DNA from: Paraeggerthella hominis
Lineage (GTDB): Bacteria > Actinomycetota > Coriobacteriia > Coriobacteriales > Eggerthellaceae
Length of the DNA stretch: 64,000 nt
Direction of reading: 5' to 3'
Assembly: GCF_021044775.1 (NCBI RefSeq)
Contig: NZ_JAJNOQ010000012.1
Span: 5,338-69,337 of the forward strand
Shown: piece after piece, positions 1 through 8,725 of the stretch
How positions within the stretch are numbered: position 1 is the first letter of the stretch
How the letters are laid out: each line of letters starts with the position of its first letter
Made by a program: the position numbers and the translations under genes
The notes under the pieces: generated by a model
Databases searched by the model: none
The model's input: only the letters and a program-made list of their open reading frames with translations
Told to the model about the DNA's origin: nothing

Positions 1-1
1 T

Positions 2-466
2 GTGCGTCGAGAGATCGCCTTCGTGCCCGACGTGCCGTCCTTTTACGACGATTTAACCGCCGCTGAGCATATTCGCTTCGTACTCGATGCGAACCGCGTG
101 CCCGATGCCGCCGACGAGGCTCGGCGATTGCTGGACGGCCTGGGGCTCGCGGCGCATGCGGATCGGTTCCCTTCGTCGTATTCTCGCGGCATGCGATTGA
201 AGCTGGCGCTCGTGCTGGCCTTCATGCGCAAGCCGCGTCTGCTGTTGCTGGACGAGCCGTACGGACCGCTTGACCGAGATGCGTCGCGACGGTTGAGCGC
301 CTTGCTGTCGGCTGCTCGCGCTGACGGCGCGGCGGTGCTGGTCAGCTGCCACCACAACGTCCCCGATTTGAATCCCGACCTGCTGCTGCATCTTGAGGGC
401 GAGCGGCTGTCGACGGTGCGCGACGTGCGGCCAGGCGATCTTTTCGACGGCTTCGAGCGAGGCTGA
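2..466 (+). CDS. ABC transporter ATP-binding protein, 5' end outside window
   Basis: C-terminal 154 residues of an ABC ATPase; the Walker A region lies outside the window. Visible are the ABC signature (SYSRGMRLKLALVLAF), Walker B with the catalytic glutamate (LLLLDEPYGPLD) and the switch-loop region (VLVSCHHN). The signature is SRGM rather than the usual SGGQ, as in ATPases of single-permease exporters. The first codon shown is GTG, but homologous sequence must continue upstream, so it is not a real start. Five bases separate it from the following multi-spanning membrane protein, which is most likely its permease. The substrate cannot be read from the sequence. Confidence 0.85.
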   Translation: MRREIAFVPDVPSFYDDLTAAEHIRFVLDANRVPDAADEARRLLDGLGLAAHADRFPSSYSRGMRLKLALVLAFMRKPRLLLLDEPYGPLDRDASRRLSALLSAARADGAAVLVSCHHNVPDLNPDLLLHLEGERLSTVRDVRPGDLFDGFERG

Positions 467-471
467 TCGGC

Positions 472-1989
472 ATGGGCGATGTGCGATTGCTTCTGCGGCT
501 GCGCGTGCGGCACGCTCGCACGTTCCTGGTGCGGGCGCTGCATGCAACGGGTTCCGACCTTGTCGACGATCGCGGGTGGGGAGAGCGGAGCTACCAAGCG
601 TACATCATAGGGTTCATAGGGATATGCTTGGCTATGATGTGGCTCTGGCTGCTCGATACGGTGCAGGAGGCATTCGTCGCATTGGGTCCTGACCTGGCCC
701 TCGGCGTTCTTCTGTTTGCGTTCGCGGTGCCGGCGGTCGTGTTCGCGGTGAGCTCGTTTCGGGGGTTGCGCGCATCGTGGGTCAAGCTTTCCCATCCCGA
801 TATCGCCTACGTTGCCGCAAGCCCCATCGGGTCGACGGCGCTCGTCGGCGTATCCGCTGCAATAACGATGATCGCGGGAGGGGCTGTGGCGGCGCCTGCG
901 GGCTATCTGCTTGCCGTTGGGGTGCGAGCGGCTTTGGGGTGGTTCGTCGACCCTTTGACGACGGCCCTGATCGCTTCGCTGTGGACGGCGGTTCCGCTTG
1001 CGGCAGGCAGGGTCGTGGGAACGGCGCGCCTCGCCTTGCCGCGCACGATTCGCCGTTGGAAGGCTGTCGCGATGCTCGCCCTTGCGTCGCTGGTCGCGGT
1101 TGTGGCGTATGGAGCGCTTGCGATTGCCTGGGTTCCCGTTGTGCTTGCGCAATCGAACGCCGTCGTGCAGGCGGTTGCTGCTGCCATAGGGCTGCTTGTC
1201 GCGGGGTTCTTGGCGTTGTTGCTGCTGGCGAAGCGGGTCGATAGGGTGCGCATGGTGGAGGAGAACGCCCTGTACGCCGATACGTGCTCGTTCGGGTTTT
1301 TCTCGCTGCTTGATTCTACGACGGTGGGGGATTACCGCCGTCGCTGCAAGTTGGCTCGGCGCGGTCCGTTTTTGCGGTTGCCGCAGGCTGCGGGTCCTGC
1401 TGCGCTCGTGGCGCGCGCGGCGCTTTCCCTGGTGCGCCAGTACGAGGGCCTGCCGGCGCTTTTGATGCTGGGGGCAGGGATAACGCCTTTCGGCGTGAGC
1501 GCGCTGCTCGGCGGGTACGGCGTTGCGGGGCCGGTATTCTGGTTGGCGATGCTGGTGGGCCTGGCATCGACGGCGCGCGAGGTCACGCATGCGTTTCGCG
1601 ACGATATGCGCGTGCGGCTCGTGCGCGATCAGCTGCCCTACGGAACGCTCGCGTTGCTCGTGGGCGACTCCTTGCCGGCGTTTTGCTTGGTGACGGCAGT
1701 CTCGTGCGCGACCGTTCCGTTTACGTTGCCTGCGGGCGCGCCTGTTGCGCCGGCGTTGGTCCTGGCGGTTGCGCTGAACGCCGCCGTCGTGCTCAGCTTC
1801 GGGTTGGAAGCCGTGCGCCTGCGCTCGAGCAGCATGCGACCGTGGGGCGAAGGGGGCCTTGCGATCGTTGGGTCTTTGTGCGGCTTCGCCTCGCTTTTGG
1901 CCGAACCGTTGCTGGTGGTGGCTGCCGCCATCGTCGCCTGCGTGACGATGGCGCGCATGATTCGGCGCGGATCGGAATGCGTGCGTTAG
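472..1989 (+). CDS. ABC transporter permease-like integral membrane protein
   Basis: Hydrophobic protein of 505 residues with roughly ten to twelve predicted membrane segments, for example around residues 42-62, 77-97 and in the C-terminal third. There is no recognisable periplasmic or soluble enzymatic domain. It starts 5 bp after the ATPase stop, so the two are very likely co-transcribed and form one exporter. Its TAG stop overlaps the TAA stop of the convergent UvrA-like gene by two bases, leaving no room for an intergenic terminator. The function as a permease is inferred from topology and neighbour; the transported compound is unknown. Confidence 0.7.
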   Translation: MGDVRLLLRLRVRHARTFLVRALHATGSDLVDDRGWGERSYQAYIIGFIGICLAMMWLWLLDTVQEAFVALGPDLALGVLLFAFAVPAVVFAVSSFRGLRASWVKLSHPDIAYVAASPIGSTALVGVSAAITMIAGGAVAAPAGYLLAVGVRAALGWFVDPLTTALIASLWTAVPLAAGRVVGTARLALPRTIRRWKAVAMLALASLVAVVAYGALAIAWVPVVLAQSNAVVQAVAAAIGLLVAGFLALLLLAKRVDRVRMVEENALYADTCSFGFFSLLDSTTVGDYRRRCKLARRGPFLRLPQAAGPAALVARAALSLVRQYEGLPALLMLGAGITPFGVSALLGGYGVAGPVFWLAMLVGLASTAREVTHAFRDDMRVRLVRDQLPYGTLALLVGDSLPAFCLVTAVSCATVPFTLPAGAPVAPALVLAVALNAAVVLSFGLEAVRLRSSSMRPWGEGGLAIVGSLCGFASLLAEPLLVVAAAIVACVTMARMIRRGSECVR

Positions 1990-4454
1990 CTTCGGCGCAG
2001 GTATCGCGCTGTTTCCGTTTCGGCTGACTTCAGCTTGGCGGGAGTTCCTTCGAACACGATGCACCCACCTTTGCGGCCTCCTTCCGGCCCCAGCTCGATG
2101 ACCCAGTCGCTGCGCTCTATCACGTGCGCGTTATGCTCCACGATGATCGCGGTTCCGCCTGCGTCCACCAATCTGTCTACAAGGTTCAAGAAGTGCTCCA
2201 CATCCTGGGGATGCAGACCTCGCGTAGGCTCGTCGAGCAGATACAGACTCGACTTCGACGAACCCGTTATCAGCTCCTTTGCAAGCTTCAAGCGCTGGGC
2301 TTCGCCTCCGGAAAGCGTTGCGAGGGTTTGTCCCAGCTGCACGTAGCCCAAGCCCACGTCTTCGAGCAAGCGAAGCGCGCGCGCCGATTTCGGAAGCGCT
2401 TCGAAGGCGCTTGACGCCTCGTCGACGGGGAGGGCCAACGCCTCGTCGATGGAAAGCCCGTTGTAGCGCACGTTGAGCACTTCTTCGGAGAATCGCCTGC
2501 CGTGGCATGTGGGGCAGGTTGTTTCGACGTCCAGGAAGAACAGCATGTTGCTGCTTACGCGCCCGAGCCCTTCGCAGCGCTCGCATCGCCCGCCCGGGGA
2601 GTTGAACGAGAAGCTGCGCGCTGTCAGCCCGGCGGCCTTCGCCTGCGCGGTGGCGGAGAAGGCTTTGCGGATGCCTTCGTAGACGCCTGCATACGTGGCC
2701 ACGTTCGAGCGCTTCATGCGGGCAAGGGGCGTTTGGTCGACTTGGATTATCCGGTCGAAACGATCCAGGCCCGCAACGGCGTTTTGCGTGCCGGGACGGT
2801 CTCCTTGAGCTATCAGGTCGAACACGAGCGTCGACTTTCCCGACCCCGATGGCCCGCATACGGTGACCAGGCATTGCTCGGGTATTCGCACGTCAATGCC
2901 CTGCAGGTTGTGCACGCGGGCGTTGCGCACTTCCAGCGCCGTGCTTGCGAAGGGGCGAAACGTGGTTTTTCCCGGTCGAGGGGCTTTCAGCCAGGAACCC
3001 GTGACGGAAGCGCCGGAGCGCTCTATCTCCTCAACGGTTCCCTGTGCTACGACGCGCCCGCCGCGGCGTCCCGCGCCCGGTCCCATGTCCACGATGAAAT
3101 CCGCTTCGCGCATCACGTCGGGGTCGTGCTCGATGACGAGCACCGTGTTGCCCTTGTCGCGGAGCTGTTTCAACGTTGCCGTCATGCCTGCGGTGTCTCG
3201 CGGATGCAGGCCCGCCGTCGGCTCGTCCATGATGTACACGACGTCGGTCAACTCCGAATCGAGCACGGCGGCCAGGCGCATGCGCTGCAGTTCGCCGCCC
3301 GAAAGCGTAACGGTTTGGCGGTCGAGCGAAAGGTAATCCAAGCCAAGCGATCGAAGACGGTTCAGTTTCGTTTCGATGTCGCGCAGGTAGTCCTCGACGA
3401 GCGGTCGATGCTCGCAAGAAAGCGCGTCCGCCAGGTCTGCGACCCAAGATTGCAGCTCGTCGAGCGTCGCGCTCGCCAATTCCGGCAGGCGCATGCCGTC
3501 GATATGCGCCTGCCTGCCGGCTGTTCCCAGCCGCTCTCCATTGCATGCGGGGCATTCCACGGAGGCGAAGTACGCTTGCGCAAGTTCGTCGCGCGCGGCG
3601 CCCTCTCGTTCGGCAAGACGGCGCATGAGCAGGGGTTCTACGCCTTCGAACCGGCCTGCGGCAACGGTTTTCGGCGGCTCGACGTTTGGAAGCGCCTGCG
3701 CGAGCGCGGGGCTTTCCGTGCCTTGCAGCAGGATTTCTCGCTGCAGGCTGTCGAACTGGGCGACGGGCAGGCTCTTTGCGTCGGGCAGACCGTAGTGGCG
3801 AAATGCGCGCTGCAGCGCATCGGCTTGGTAGGCTTGGTATCGATGGTTCCAGGCGTCGACCGCTCCGTCTTCCACCGACCGATCCTCGTGCAGGGCTCGG
3901 CTCCAGTCGATGGCGAGCGTCTTGCCGATTCCTTCGCATACGGGGCAGGCGCCTTCTTTCGTGTTGAACGAGAACTCGGTGCGCGTGATCTTGCGCATGC
4001 GGTGCCCGCATAGGCTGCAGCGCATGAACACCAAGAACTCGTCGCCGTCTCGTTCGGTTTCTTCCTGGCAATCGGCTGCGCAGATCTCTTCACCGCAGCA
4101 TGGGCATGCGCGCACGTGCAGCTTTTCGAACACCATGCGCAGATCGGTGTAGATATCGGTTGCGGTGCCTACGGTGGAACGGGGATTTCTGTTGACGTCG
4201 GACTGCGTTACCAGAACGGCAGGGGAGGCCCCCGTTATGCGTTCGACGCGCGGCTTTCGAATGCCTTCCATTCCCATCGCTTCCAAATACTGGCGCTGGC
4301 ATTCGTTGAACAGCACGTCTACGAGAAGCGTTGACTTTCCCGAACCGGAAAGTCCGGTGAACACCGTCAGGGCGCGCTTCGGAATGTCCAGGCAGACGTC
4401 GGCAAGCGTTCCTTCGGTGGCGTGGCTGACGGTGATGTTCGGCATGGTCTTCAT
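1986..4454 (-). CDS. UvrA-like ABC ATPase, UvrA2 type
   Basis: Paired-ABC protein of 822 residues, shorter than canonical UvrA (about 940). It has two Walker A motifs (GLSGSGKST and GPSGSGKST), two signatures (TLSGGELQRMRLA and TLSGGEAQRLKLA) and two Walker B motifs (DEPTAGLHP, DEPTRGLHP). It also has CxxC zinc-binding pairs, including CPCC/CSLC, CPVC, CPAC, CERC and CPTC. The stretch between the first CxxC and the second cysteine cluster is short, so the UvrB-binding insertion appears reduced or absent, as in UvrA2 proteins. The start is an ATG in an ATGA overlap with the stop of the upstream winged-helix gene, preceded by GGAAAG; an in-frame ATG at 4559 is less likely. DNA damage recognition is known for the family; a lesion-specific or resistance role is inferred. 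Confidence 0.88.
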   Translation of the reverse strand: MKTMPNITVSHATEGTLADVCLDIPKRALTVFTGLSGSGKSTLLVDVLFNECQRQYLEAMGMEGIRKPRVERITGASPAVLVTQSDVNRNPRSTVGTATDIYTDLRMVFEKLHVRACPCCGEEICAADCQEETERDGDEFLVFMRCSLCGHRMRKITRTEFSFNTKEGACPVCEGIGKTLAIDWSRALHEDRSVEDGAVDAWNHRYQAYQADALQRAFRHYGLPDAKSLPVAQFDSLQREILLQGTESPALAQALPNVEPPKTVAAGRFEGVEPLLMRRLAEREGAARDELAQAYFASVECPACNGERLGTAGRQAHIDGMRLPELASATLDELQSWVADLADALSCEHRPLVEDYLRDIETKLNRLRSLGLDYLSLDRQTVTLSGGELQRMRLAAVLDSELTDVVYIMDEPTAGLHPRDTAGMTATLKQLRDKGNTVLVIEHDPDVMREADFIVDMGPGAGRRGGRVVAQGTVEEIERSGASVTGSWLKAPRPGKTTFRPFASTALEVRNARVHNLQGIDVRIPEQCLVTVCGPSGSGKSTLVFDLIAQGDRPGTQNAVAGLDRFDRIIQVDQTPLARMKRSNVATYAGVYEGIRKAFSATAQAKAAGLTARSFSFNSPGGRCERCEGLGRVSSNMLFFLDVETTCPTCHGRRFSEEVLNVRYNGLSIDEALALPVDEASSAFEALPKSARALRLLEDVGLGYVQLGQTLATLSGGEAQRLKLAKELITGSSKSSLYLLDEPTRGLHPQDVEHFLNLVDRLVDAGGTAIIVEHNAHVIERSDWVIELGPEGGRKGGCIVFEGTPAKLKSAETETARYLRRS

Positions 4455-5653
4455 TCGCTTTCCACGGTGCAGGTTTTCAGGGCGAGTTGGCGAAACGCGG
4501 CATACTCTTCGGCAAGCCGTTCGGGCTGAGCCTGCCTTGCGGGCTCGAGGGGTTCCCATAGGCGTATCGAGACGTCAAGGGAGCTCTTCGCCGTCCTTGC
4601 GTTCCATACCCCGATGATGCGGCCCTCGTCGAGCACGACGCCTGGATTGCCCACGGTTTTCCATGCGAGCCTTCGTCGCTGGGGATCGGGCAGGATGATT
4701 TCGCGATCTCGCAGGTCAAGATAGGGATCATGCGCCCCTAGCAACAACAGGCGTGCGGCGGGCCGTTCGGCTTGTCGCAGGTTGTCGATATCGAGAGCGT
4801 GGACGAAACGCTTCTTTCCGTCAACGGATACGGCGCAAAGCTCGTCTTCGATGGACGACCAGAGCCGTTTGGCTTGAGCCTTGGAGCTGCCGAGCCACGC
4901 GGCGAAGGAGCCGAGCGTGGTCGGTCCGTAGCAATGGAGGAACTTCCGAGCAAGCTGCTTCCCTGCAGCGAGGGAGGGCGCAGGCGCATCCCGCCGCCCC
5001 GTCCATGCTCGGTACGATGAGAACGAAGGGATGGACCCTTCGCGTCTGCCGAAGACGACGAGCGATTTGAACGAGCATGGGCGCAGCAGAAACGAAACGG
5101 CGGCCTGACCGACGGTCTGCTTGTCGGGATTGCCGTACATGGACGGATCGCGCCATGGACCGAGCGCGCCTTGCGGCAGGTCGGCCTCGATCGCGTCCGC
5201 AATTGCGCGGTCGAGGGAATCTTTGCCTTCGATCGTTCGGTCGTCGAGCAGTTTCGCGGCCTTTTCCACCAGAGGCAGCAGATCGCCGAACGACATGCCC
5301 ACATGATCGAGCGCGCCCGATGCGCCGCGCGTGTAGATCCAAGGCTCCTCGTCGGGCTCGGCGACGAGCGCTGTTAGGAACGCGTCGCGTTCGTCTGCGG
5401 GGAACACGACGGGCGCCCCGCGAAAGCTCCATGCCTGTACCAGGGTTTTCCGCTCGTACAGCTGCTCGCGCAGGTGGGTCAGGGTGCACCCTTCTACGCG
5501 GTTGAACAGCGCGGTTTCCCACGCTCCGGGCGGCGTGTTCTGCAGTCCGCAGGCTCCGGCAGCTTGCAGCAGCTGATCGATGGAAACTTTCCGATCCAGG
5601 TGATGGGCGCGCAGTCGGTACGATCGTACGCGCGCGTTGTCGATGGCGTCGAT
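4451..5653 (-). CDS. Winged-helix DNA-binding protein, AlkZ/YcaQ-like (HTH_42)
   Basis: About 400 residues resembling the HTH_42/AlkZ-like superfamily, whose studied members are DNA glycosylases that unhook bulky or crosslinked bases. Typical segments are LLQAAGACGLQNTPPGAWE near the N-terminus, WSFRGAPVV, ARKFLHCYGPTTLGSFAAWL and LLLGAHDPYLDLRD. The reading frame is open far upstream, but that stretch overlaps peptidase E. No ATG, GTG or TTG lies between the peptidase E stop and the conserved region. An AAGGAGG (5662-5668) sits 8 bases before an in-frame ATC at 5653, taken here as the probable non-standard start; a CTG 33 bases further on is the alternative. The stop overlaps the ATG of the UvrA-like gene. 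Enzyme activity is inferred from the family. Confidence 0.72.
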   Translation of the reverse strand: MDAIDNARVRSYRLRAHHLDRKVSIDQLLQAAGACGLQNTPPGAWETALFNRVEGCTLTHLREQLYERKTLVQAWSFRGAPVVFPADERDAFLTALVAEPDEEPWIYTRGASGALDHVGMSFGDLLPLVEKAAKLLDDRTIEGKDSLDRAIADAIEADLPQGALGPWRDPSMYGNPDKQTVGQAAVSFLLRPCSFKSLVVFGRREGSIPSFSSYRAWTGRRDAPAPSLAAGKQLARKFLHCYGPTTLGSFAAWLGSSKAQAKRLWSSIEDELCAVSVDGKKRFVHALDIDNLRQAERPAARLLLLGAHDPYLDLRDREIILPDPQRRRLAWKTVGNPGVVLDEGRIIGVWNARTAKSSLDVSIRLWEPLEPARQAQPERLAEEYAAFRQLALKTCTVESE

Positions 5654-5703
5654 GGCTCCGTCCTCCTTCGGTGGCCGTGCGCTGAAACGGTGTTCGGCGG
5701 GAT

Positions 5704-6318
5704 CTATTCTCTCATAGTGGTCACGTCGCCGTACACGGTGACGGCTTGAGCGTTGCCGATGGGCGTGAGCGCAAGGCTTGTTCCGTACGAAGCGACGATG
5801 CTTTCGGTCGCCGTCTCGAACGGCGCGCTTGCGTAATGGGGCAAGGGATAGAAGTCGATGACGTTCAACGCTTCGAAGTCGGGTAGATCGGGCGCCTCTT
5901 CGCGGTTGTCCATAGCTTGGGCGTACTCGATATTCGGCGATAGGATCATCGACCCTGCCGATTCCCCGATGTAGAGTTTGCCTGACTCTATCTGTGCGGC
6001 TATCATCTTGTCGGCTCCGGTTCGCCGCATCTCCTGAAGCAGGAAAAACGCGTTTCCTCCCGAAACGTAGATGCAATCGCTGTTTTCGAGCGCAGCCGCC
6101 GCTTCCGAAGCGGTAGCCGTTGAAAGCTCCAGCTCGCTGATGACGAGGCCGCGCTTCGCCAGGGCTGCCCTTCCTGCCTCTACGTAGAAATCGACGCTTT
6201 CGTGCAGCGCTGCCGTGGGGATGAACGCGACGCGCTTGCCTTGCAGGTCTTCGGCCGCGAAGTCATCGAAGATGTGCGCAACGTCCTCGAACGAGGAGGA
6301 CAAGAAAAGACGTTTCAT
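5704..6318 (-). CDS. Peptidase E-like (S51) aspartyl dipeptidase
   Basis: Protein of 204 residues of the class I glutamine-amidotransferase-like fold. The nucleophile elbow is YIGESAGSMIL with Ser at about position 120. A second glycine-rich turn, IYVSGGNAFFLL, precedes it, and a candidate catalytic His lies in PLPHYASAPF (about 161). Family members are cytoplasmic and cleave N-terminal Asp dipeptides; that activity is assumed from similarity. It starts with ATG preceded by AAAGGGAG. About 50 bases after its stop begins the AlkZ-like protein, followed by the UvrA-like protein, so the three probably form one operon. Its connection to DNA repair is not obvious from sequence. Confidence 0.85.
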   Translation of the reverse strand: MKRLFLSSSFEDVAHIFDDFAAEDLQGKRVAFIPTAALHESVDFYVEAGRAALAKRGLVISELELSTATASEAAAALENSDCIYVSGGNAFFLLQEMRRTGADKMIAAQIESGKLYIGESAGSMILSPNIEYAQAMDNREEAPDLPDFEALNVIDFYPLPHYASAPFETATESIVASYGTSLALTPIGNAQAVTVYGDVTTMRE

Positions 6319-6564
6319 AAGCTCCCTTTCTTTCGGTGCGCGAAGCGGGCGGGGCGGCGGCTCCTAGGCTTTGCGCGGCTGACGATCAACGACGATGCCG
6401 ACATGCTGGTTTCGATTTCCGTCGAACGGGCGCGGTCTCGGAGTCGGCTGCCTTCCGAGGGGTTTTCACGCTTTGTTCGATTGACTTTTGAAGCCTATCA
6501 TGCGAACATTAGTTCGTATAATACGACGAGAGGTGCAAAAGAGTCAAGGGGGCGTCGAGAACCA
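6319..6564. other. Divergent intergenic region, peptidase E operon / dinB
   Basis: 246 bp between the leftward peptidase E operon and rightward dinB. It carries the LexA box and the dinB -10 element, listed separately. No small ORF with a credible ribosome site is visible. Confidence 0.6.
6503..6516 (+). promoter_or_regulatory. LexA (SOS) box upstream of dinB
   Basis: CGAACATTAGTTCG is a perfect CGAAC-N4-GTTCG palindrome matching the Gram-positive/actinobacterial LexA operator. It abuts a TATAAT hexamer at 6517-6522, so bound LexA would block the promoter. It lies about 50 bp before the TTG start of dinB. Confidence 0.85.
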
Positions 6565-7833
6565 TTGGAGCGCATTGTTCTGCACAGCGACATGAATTCC
6601 TTCTACGCCAGCGTGGAGCAGGCGCAGCGGCCCGAGCTGCGCGGCAGGCCCGTGGTGGTTGCGGGCAAGGAGGAATTGCGGCACGGCATCGTGCTCACGA
6701 AGAGCGAAGAGGCGAAGGCGTACGGCATCAGGACGGCCGAGACGTTGTGGCAGGCGCGCAAGAAATGCCCGGACCTCGTCGTGCTTCCTCCGCGCTACAA
6801 GCTGTATCGAGCGTATTCGGAAATGGCGCGCGCCGTGTACAATCAGTACACCGACTTGGTCGAACCGTTTGGCTTAGATGAAAGCTGGCTCGATATCACC
6901 GGTTCGATGCGACGGCGCGGATGGGATGCGTACGAGGTCGCCCAGGAGATCGGCAGCCGTATGAAAGAGGAGCTGGGCGTGACGGTGTCGATTGGGGTGA
7001 GCTGGAACAAAGTGTTCGCGAAATTCGGCAGCGACTACAGAAAGCCCGATGCGATCACCGTTATCGACCGCGCGAACTACCGTGACGTGGTGTGGACGGC
7101 GCCCGTTCGCTCGCTTTTGTACGTGGGGCCGGCAACCGAGCGCAAGCTGCACGGTTCGGGCATCCTCACCATAGGGGACTTGGCCCACGCGTCCGATGCT
7201 TATTTGCAGCGGCGGTTCGGCAAGATCGGGTTCATGCTGCGCACGTATGCGCGCGGTGAAGACGATACTCCCGTCAAGCCGTACGATCCGGACCGGCGCG
7301 ACGTCGATCGCACGGTCAAGAGCTACGGCAACGGGCTGACCGCGCCGCACGATATCGTATGCGAGCGGGAAGCGAAGGCTCTCATCTGGCTGCTGTCGGA
7401 GTCGGTGGCGCAACGTTTGCGCGAAGACGGCGTGCGCGCGAGAACGGTGAGCATCGGCGTTCGCAGCGGCCTTGATCTGTCCGGTTACGGGCGGCAGGCG
7501 AAGCTGCGCCGTCCCACGGCGGCCACGCTCGAGATCGCGCAGGCGGCCTGGGGACTGCTGCGAGCCAACGAAGCGCTCGATGAAGGGCATCCGGTGCGCG
7601 CGCTGCATGTGCGCGCCTCCGACCTCTCGTCGATGCGCGAGCCCGTGCAGCTCTCGTTCGTCGACGACGGGCGTGCGCATCTGGAGGATCTTGATTTCGC
7701 GATTGACGACTTGCGGCGTCGCTACGGCAACACGTGCGTTGTGCGCGGGGCGGAGTTGGCCGACGAGACGCTTGCCGGCACCGACATCAAAGACGAGAAC
7801 ACCGTGCATCCCGTCGGCGTACTGCATCGTTAG
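6565..7833 (+). CDS. dinB: DNA polymerase IV (Y-family translesion polymerase)
   Basis: 422 residues. The catalytic acidic residues are in HSDMNSFYASVE (Asp9) and FGLDESWLDITG (Asp-Glu near 106), followed by the palm/fingers, HhH thumb (LYVGPATERKLHGSGILTIG) and little-finger regions. TTG is chosen because the conserved N-terminus begins exactly there (L-E-R-I-V-L-H-S-D); an AAGGGGG lies 12 bases upstream. The long in-frame extension back to 6202 runs through peptidase E and is spurious. A LexA box overlapping the promoter indicates SOS induction. The enzyme bypasses lesions on DNA in the cytoplasm. The C-terminus lacks an obvious QLxLF clamp-binding box; VQLSFVDD near residue 360 could serve. 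Confidence 0.93.
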   Translation: MERIVLHSDMNSFYASVEQAQRPELRGRPVVVAGKEELRHGIVLTKSEEAKAYGIRTAETLWQARKKCPDLVVLPPRYKLYRAYSEMARAVYNQYTDLVEPFGLDESWLDITGSMRRRGWDAYEVAQEIGSRMKEELGVTVSIGVSWNKVFAKFGSDYRKPDAITVIDRANYRDVVWTAPVRSLLYVGPATERKLHGSGILTIGDLAHASDAYLQRRFGKIGFMLRTYARGEDDTPVKPYDPDRRDVDRTVKSYGNGLTAPHDIVCEREAKALIWLLSESVAQRLREDGVRARTVSIGVRSGLDLSGYGRQAKLRRPTAATLEIAQAAWGLLRANEALDEGHPVRALHVRASDLSSMREPVQLSFVDDGRAHLEDLDFAIDDLRRRYGNTCVVRGAELADETLAGTDIKDENTVHPVGVLHR

Positions 7834-7841
7834 AGAACGTC

Positions 7842-8201
7842 ATGATGCAGACGACAATGCGGAAGGCGCCGCCGCGCGATGGGCGCGGCAGACGAAAACG
7901 CTACGTGGAAGTGGTCGCCCGTCATTTTGAGGACGGCAAGCTGGCTCCTTTGACCATCGCGTGGGACGACGGGCGCGTGTTCGCGATCGATCGCGTGCTG
8001 GACGTGCGTCAAGCCGCGTCCCTCAAAGTGGGCGGCATGGGCACGCGTTTCATCGTGCGCATCGGCTCACGAACCACCTGCCTGTTTTTCGAGGGGCCTC
8101 GCTGGTTCGTGGAGGAGATCGTGCCGGAAGAGGCGTCTTCTGCGCGCGAGGAAGATGGATGCGCGTGCGGGACGGATGCCTGGGACGTCTGGGGAGCTTG
8201 A
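7842..8201 (+). CDS. Small DinB-linked protein, resembles DUF6504
   Basis: 119 residues, starting 8 bases after dinB. It has a basic N-terminus (KAPPRDGRGRRKR) and a compact beta-rich core (YVEVVARHFEDGKLAPLTIAWDDGR split over two strands, then FIVRIGSRTTCLFFEGPRWFVEE). It resembles the DUF6504 family that accompanies translesion polymerase genes in Actinobacteria; that assignment is from memory and not tested. The alternating strands with a conserved W/F-rich end suggest a small beta-barrel, possibly binding nucleic acid. Because it shares the transcript it should be SOS-induced with DinB. ATG codons at 7845 and 7857 are alternative starts. No enzymatic motif is visible. Confidence 0.65.
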   Translation: MMQTTMRKAPPRDGRGRRKRYVEVVARHFEDGKLAPLTIAWDDGRVFAIDRVLDVRQAASLKVGGMGTRFIVRIGSRTTCLFFEGPRWFVEEIVPEEASSAREEDGCACGTDAWDVWGA

Positions 8202-8272
8202 GGTGTTCGCGGCGGACCGCCGCACGCTTTTTGCGGATTCGGGTAGAATGCGCGGTGCGAGAAAGGGTTTCT

Positions 8273-8725
8273 ATGGATGAGCGACTGAGCATAGCAGTGC
8301 CGGAAGAGCGATCGGACGACGTGATTTCCGCGCTTGCGTCGATATGGGAGGCTTCGGTTCGTGCGACGCACGACTTCCTGACGGAGGAAGACGTTGCAGC
8401 CCTTCGCCCCGAAGTGCGTTCAGGGCTTGCGGGAGTGGAGGTTCTTGAAGTCGCCTGCTTGGACGGTGAGCCGTGCGGCTTCTCGGGTGTGCAGGGCGGC
8501 AAGCTGGAGATGCTGTTCGTGGCGCCCCCGGCGCGCGGCCGCGGTGTGGGAAAGGTGCTTCTTGCGCGCGCGGTCGAGCTGCACGGAGCGACGCGGCTCG
8601 ACGTGAACGAGCAGAATCCCCAGGCCGTCGGCTTCTACCGGCACGAGGGTTTCACGGTGTCCGAGCGCTCTGCCGTAGACGATGCGGGTCGCCCGTTCCC
8701 GCTGCTTCGCATGAGCCTCGACTAA
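8273..8725 (+). CDS. GNAT-family N-acetyltransferase, YjaB-like
   Basis: 150 residues with the GNAT core. The acetyl-CoA-binding motif A is LEMLFVAPPARGRGVGKVLL (R/Q-x-x-G-x-G/A as RGRGVG). The C-terminal motif B includes LDVNEQNPQAVGFYRHEGF, typical of the superfamily. The N-terminal segment SIWEASVRATHDFLTEED matches the YjaB-type acetyltransferases. The start ATG is preceded by GAAAGGG; a TAGAAT 20-25 bases further upstream could be its own -10 element. The acceptor substrate cannot be predicted. Confidence 0.85.
   Translation: MDERLSIAVPEERSDDVISALASIWEASVRATHDFLTEEDVAALRPEVRSGLAGVEVLEVACLDGEPCGFSGVQGGKLEMLFVAPPARGRGVGKVLLARAVELHGATRLDVNEQNPQAVGFYRHEGFTVSERSAVDDAGRPFPLLRMSLD

Noticed and set aside
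43..2064. Long minus-strand ORF of 673 codons opposite the ABC genes
   Set aside because: Arg/His/Gln-rich composition typical of antisense reading of GC-rich genes; the plus strand has recognisable ABC motifs.
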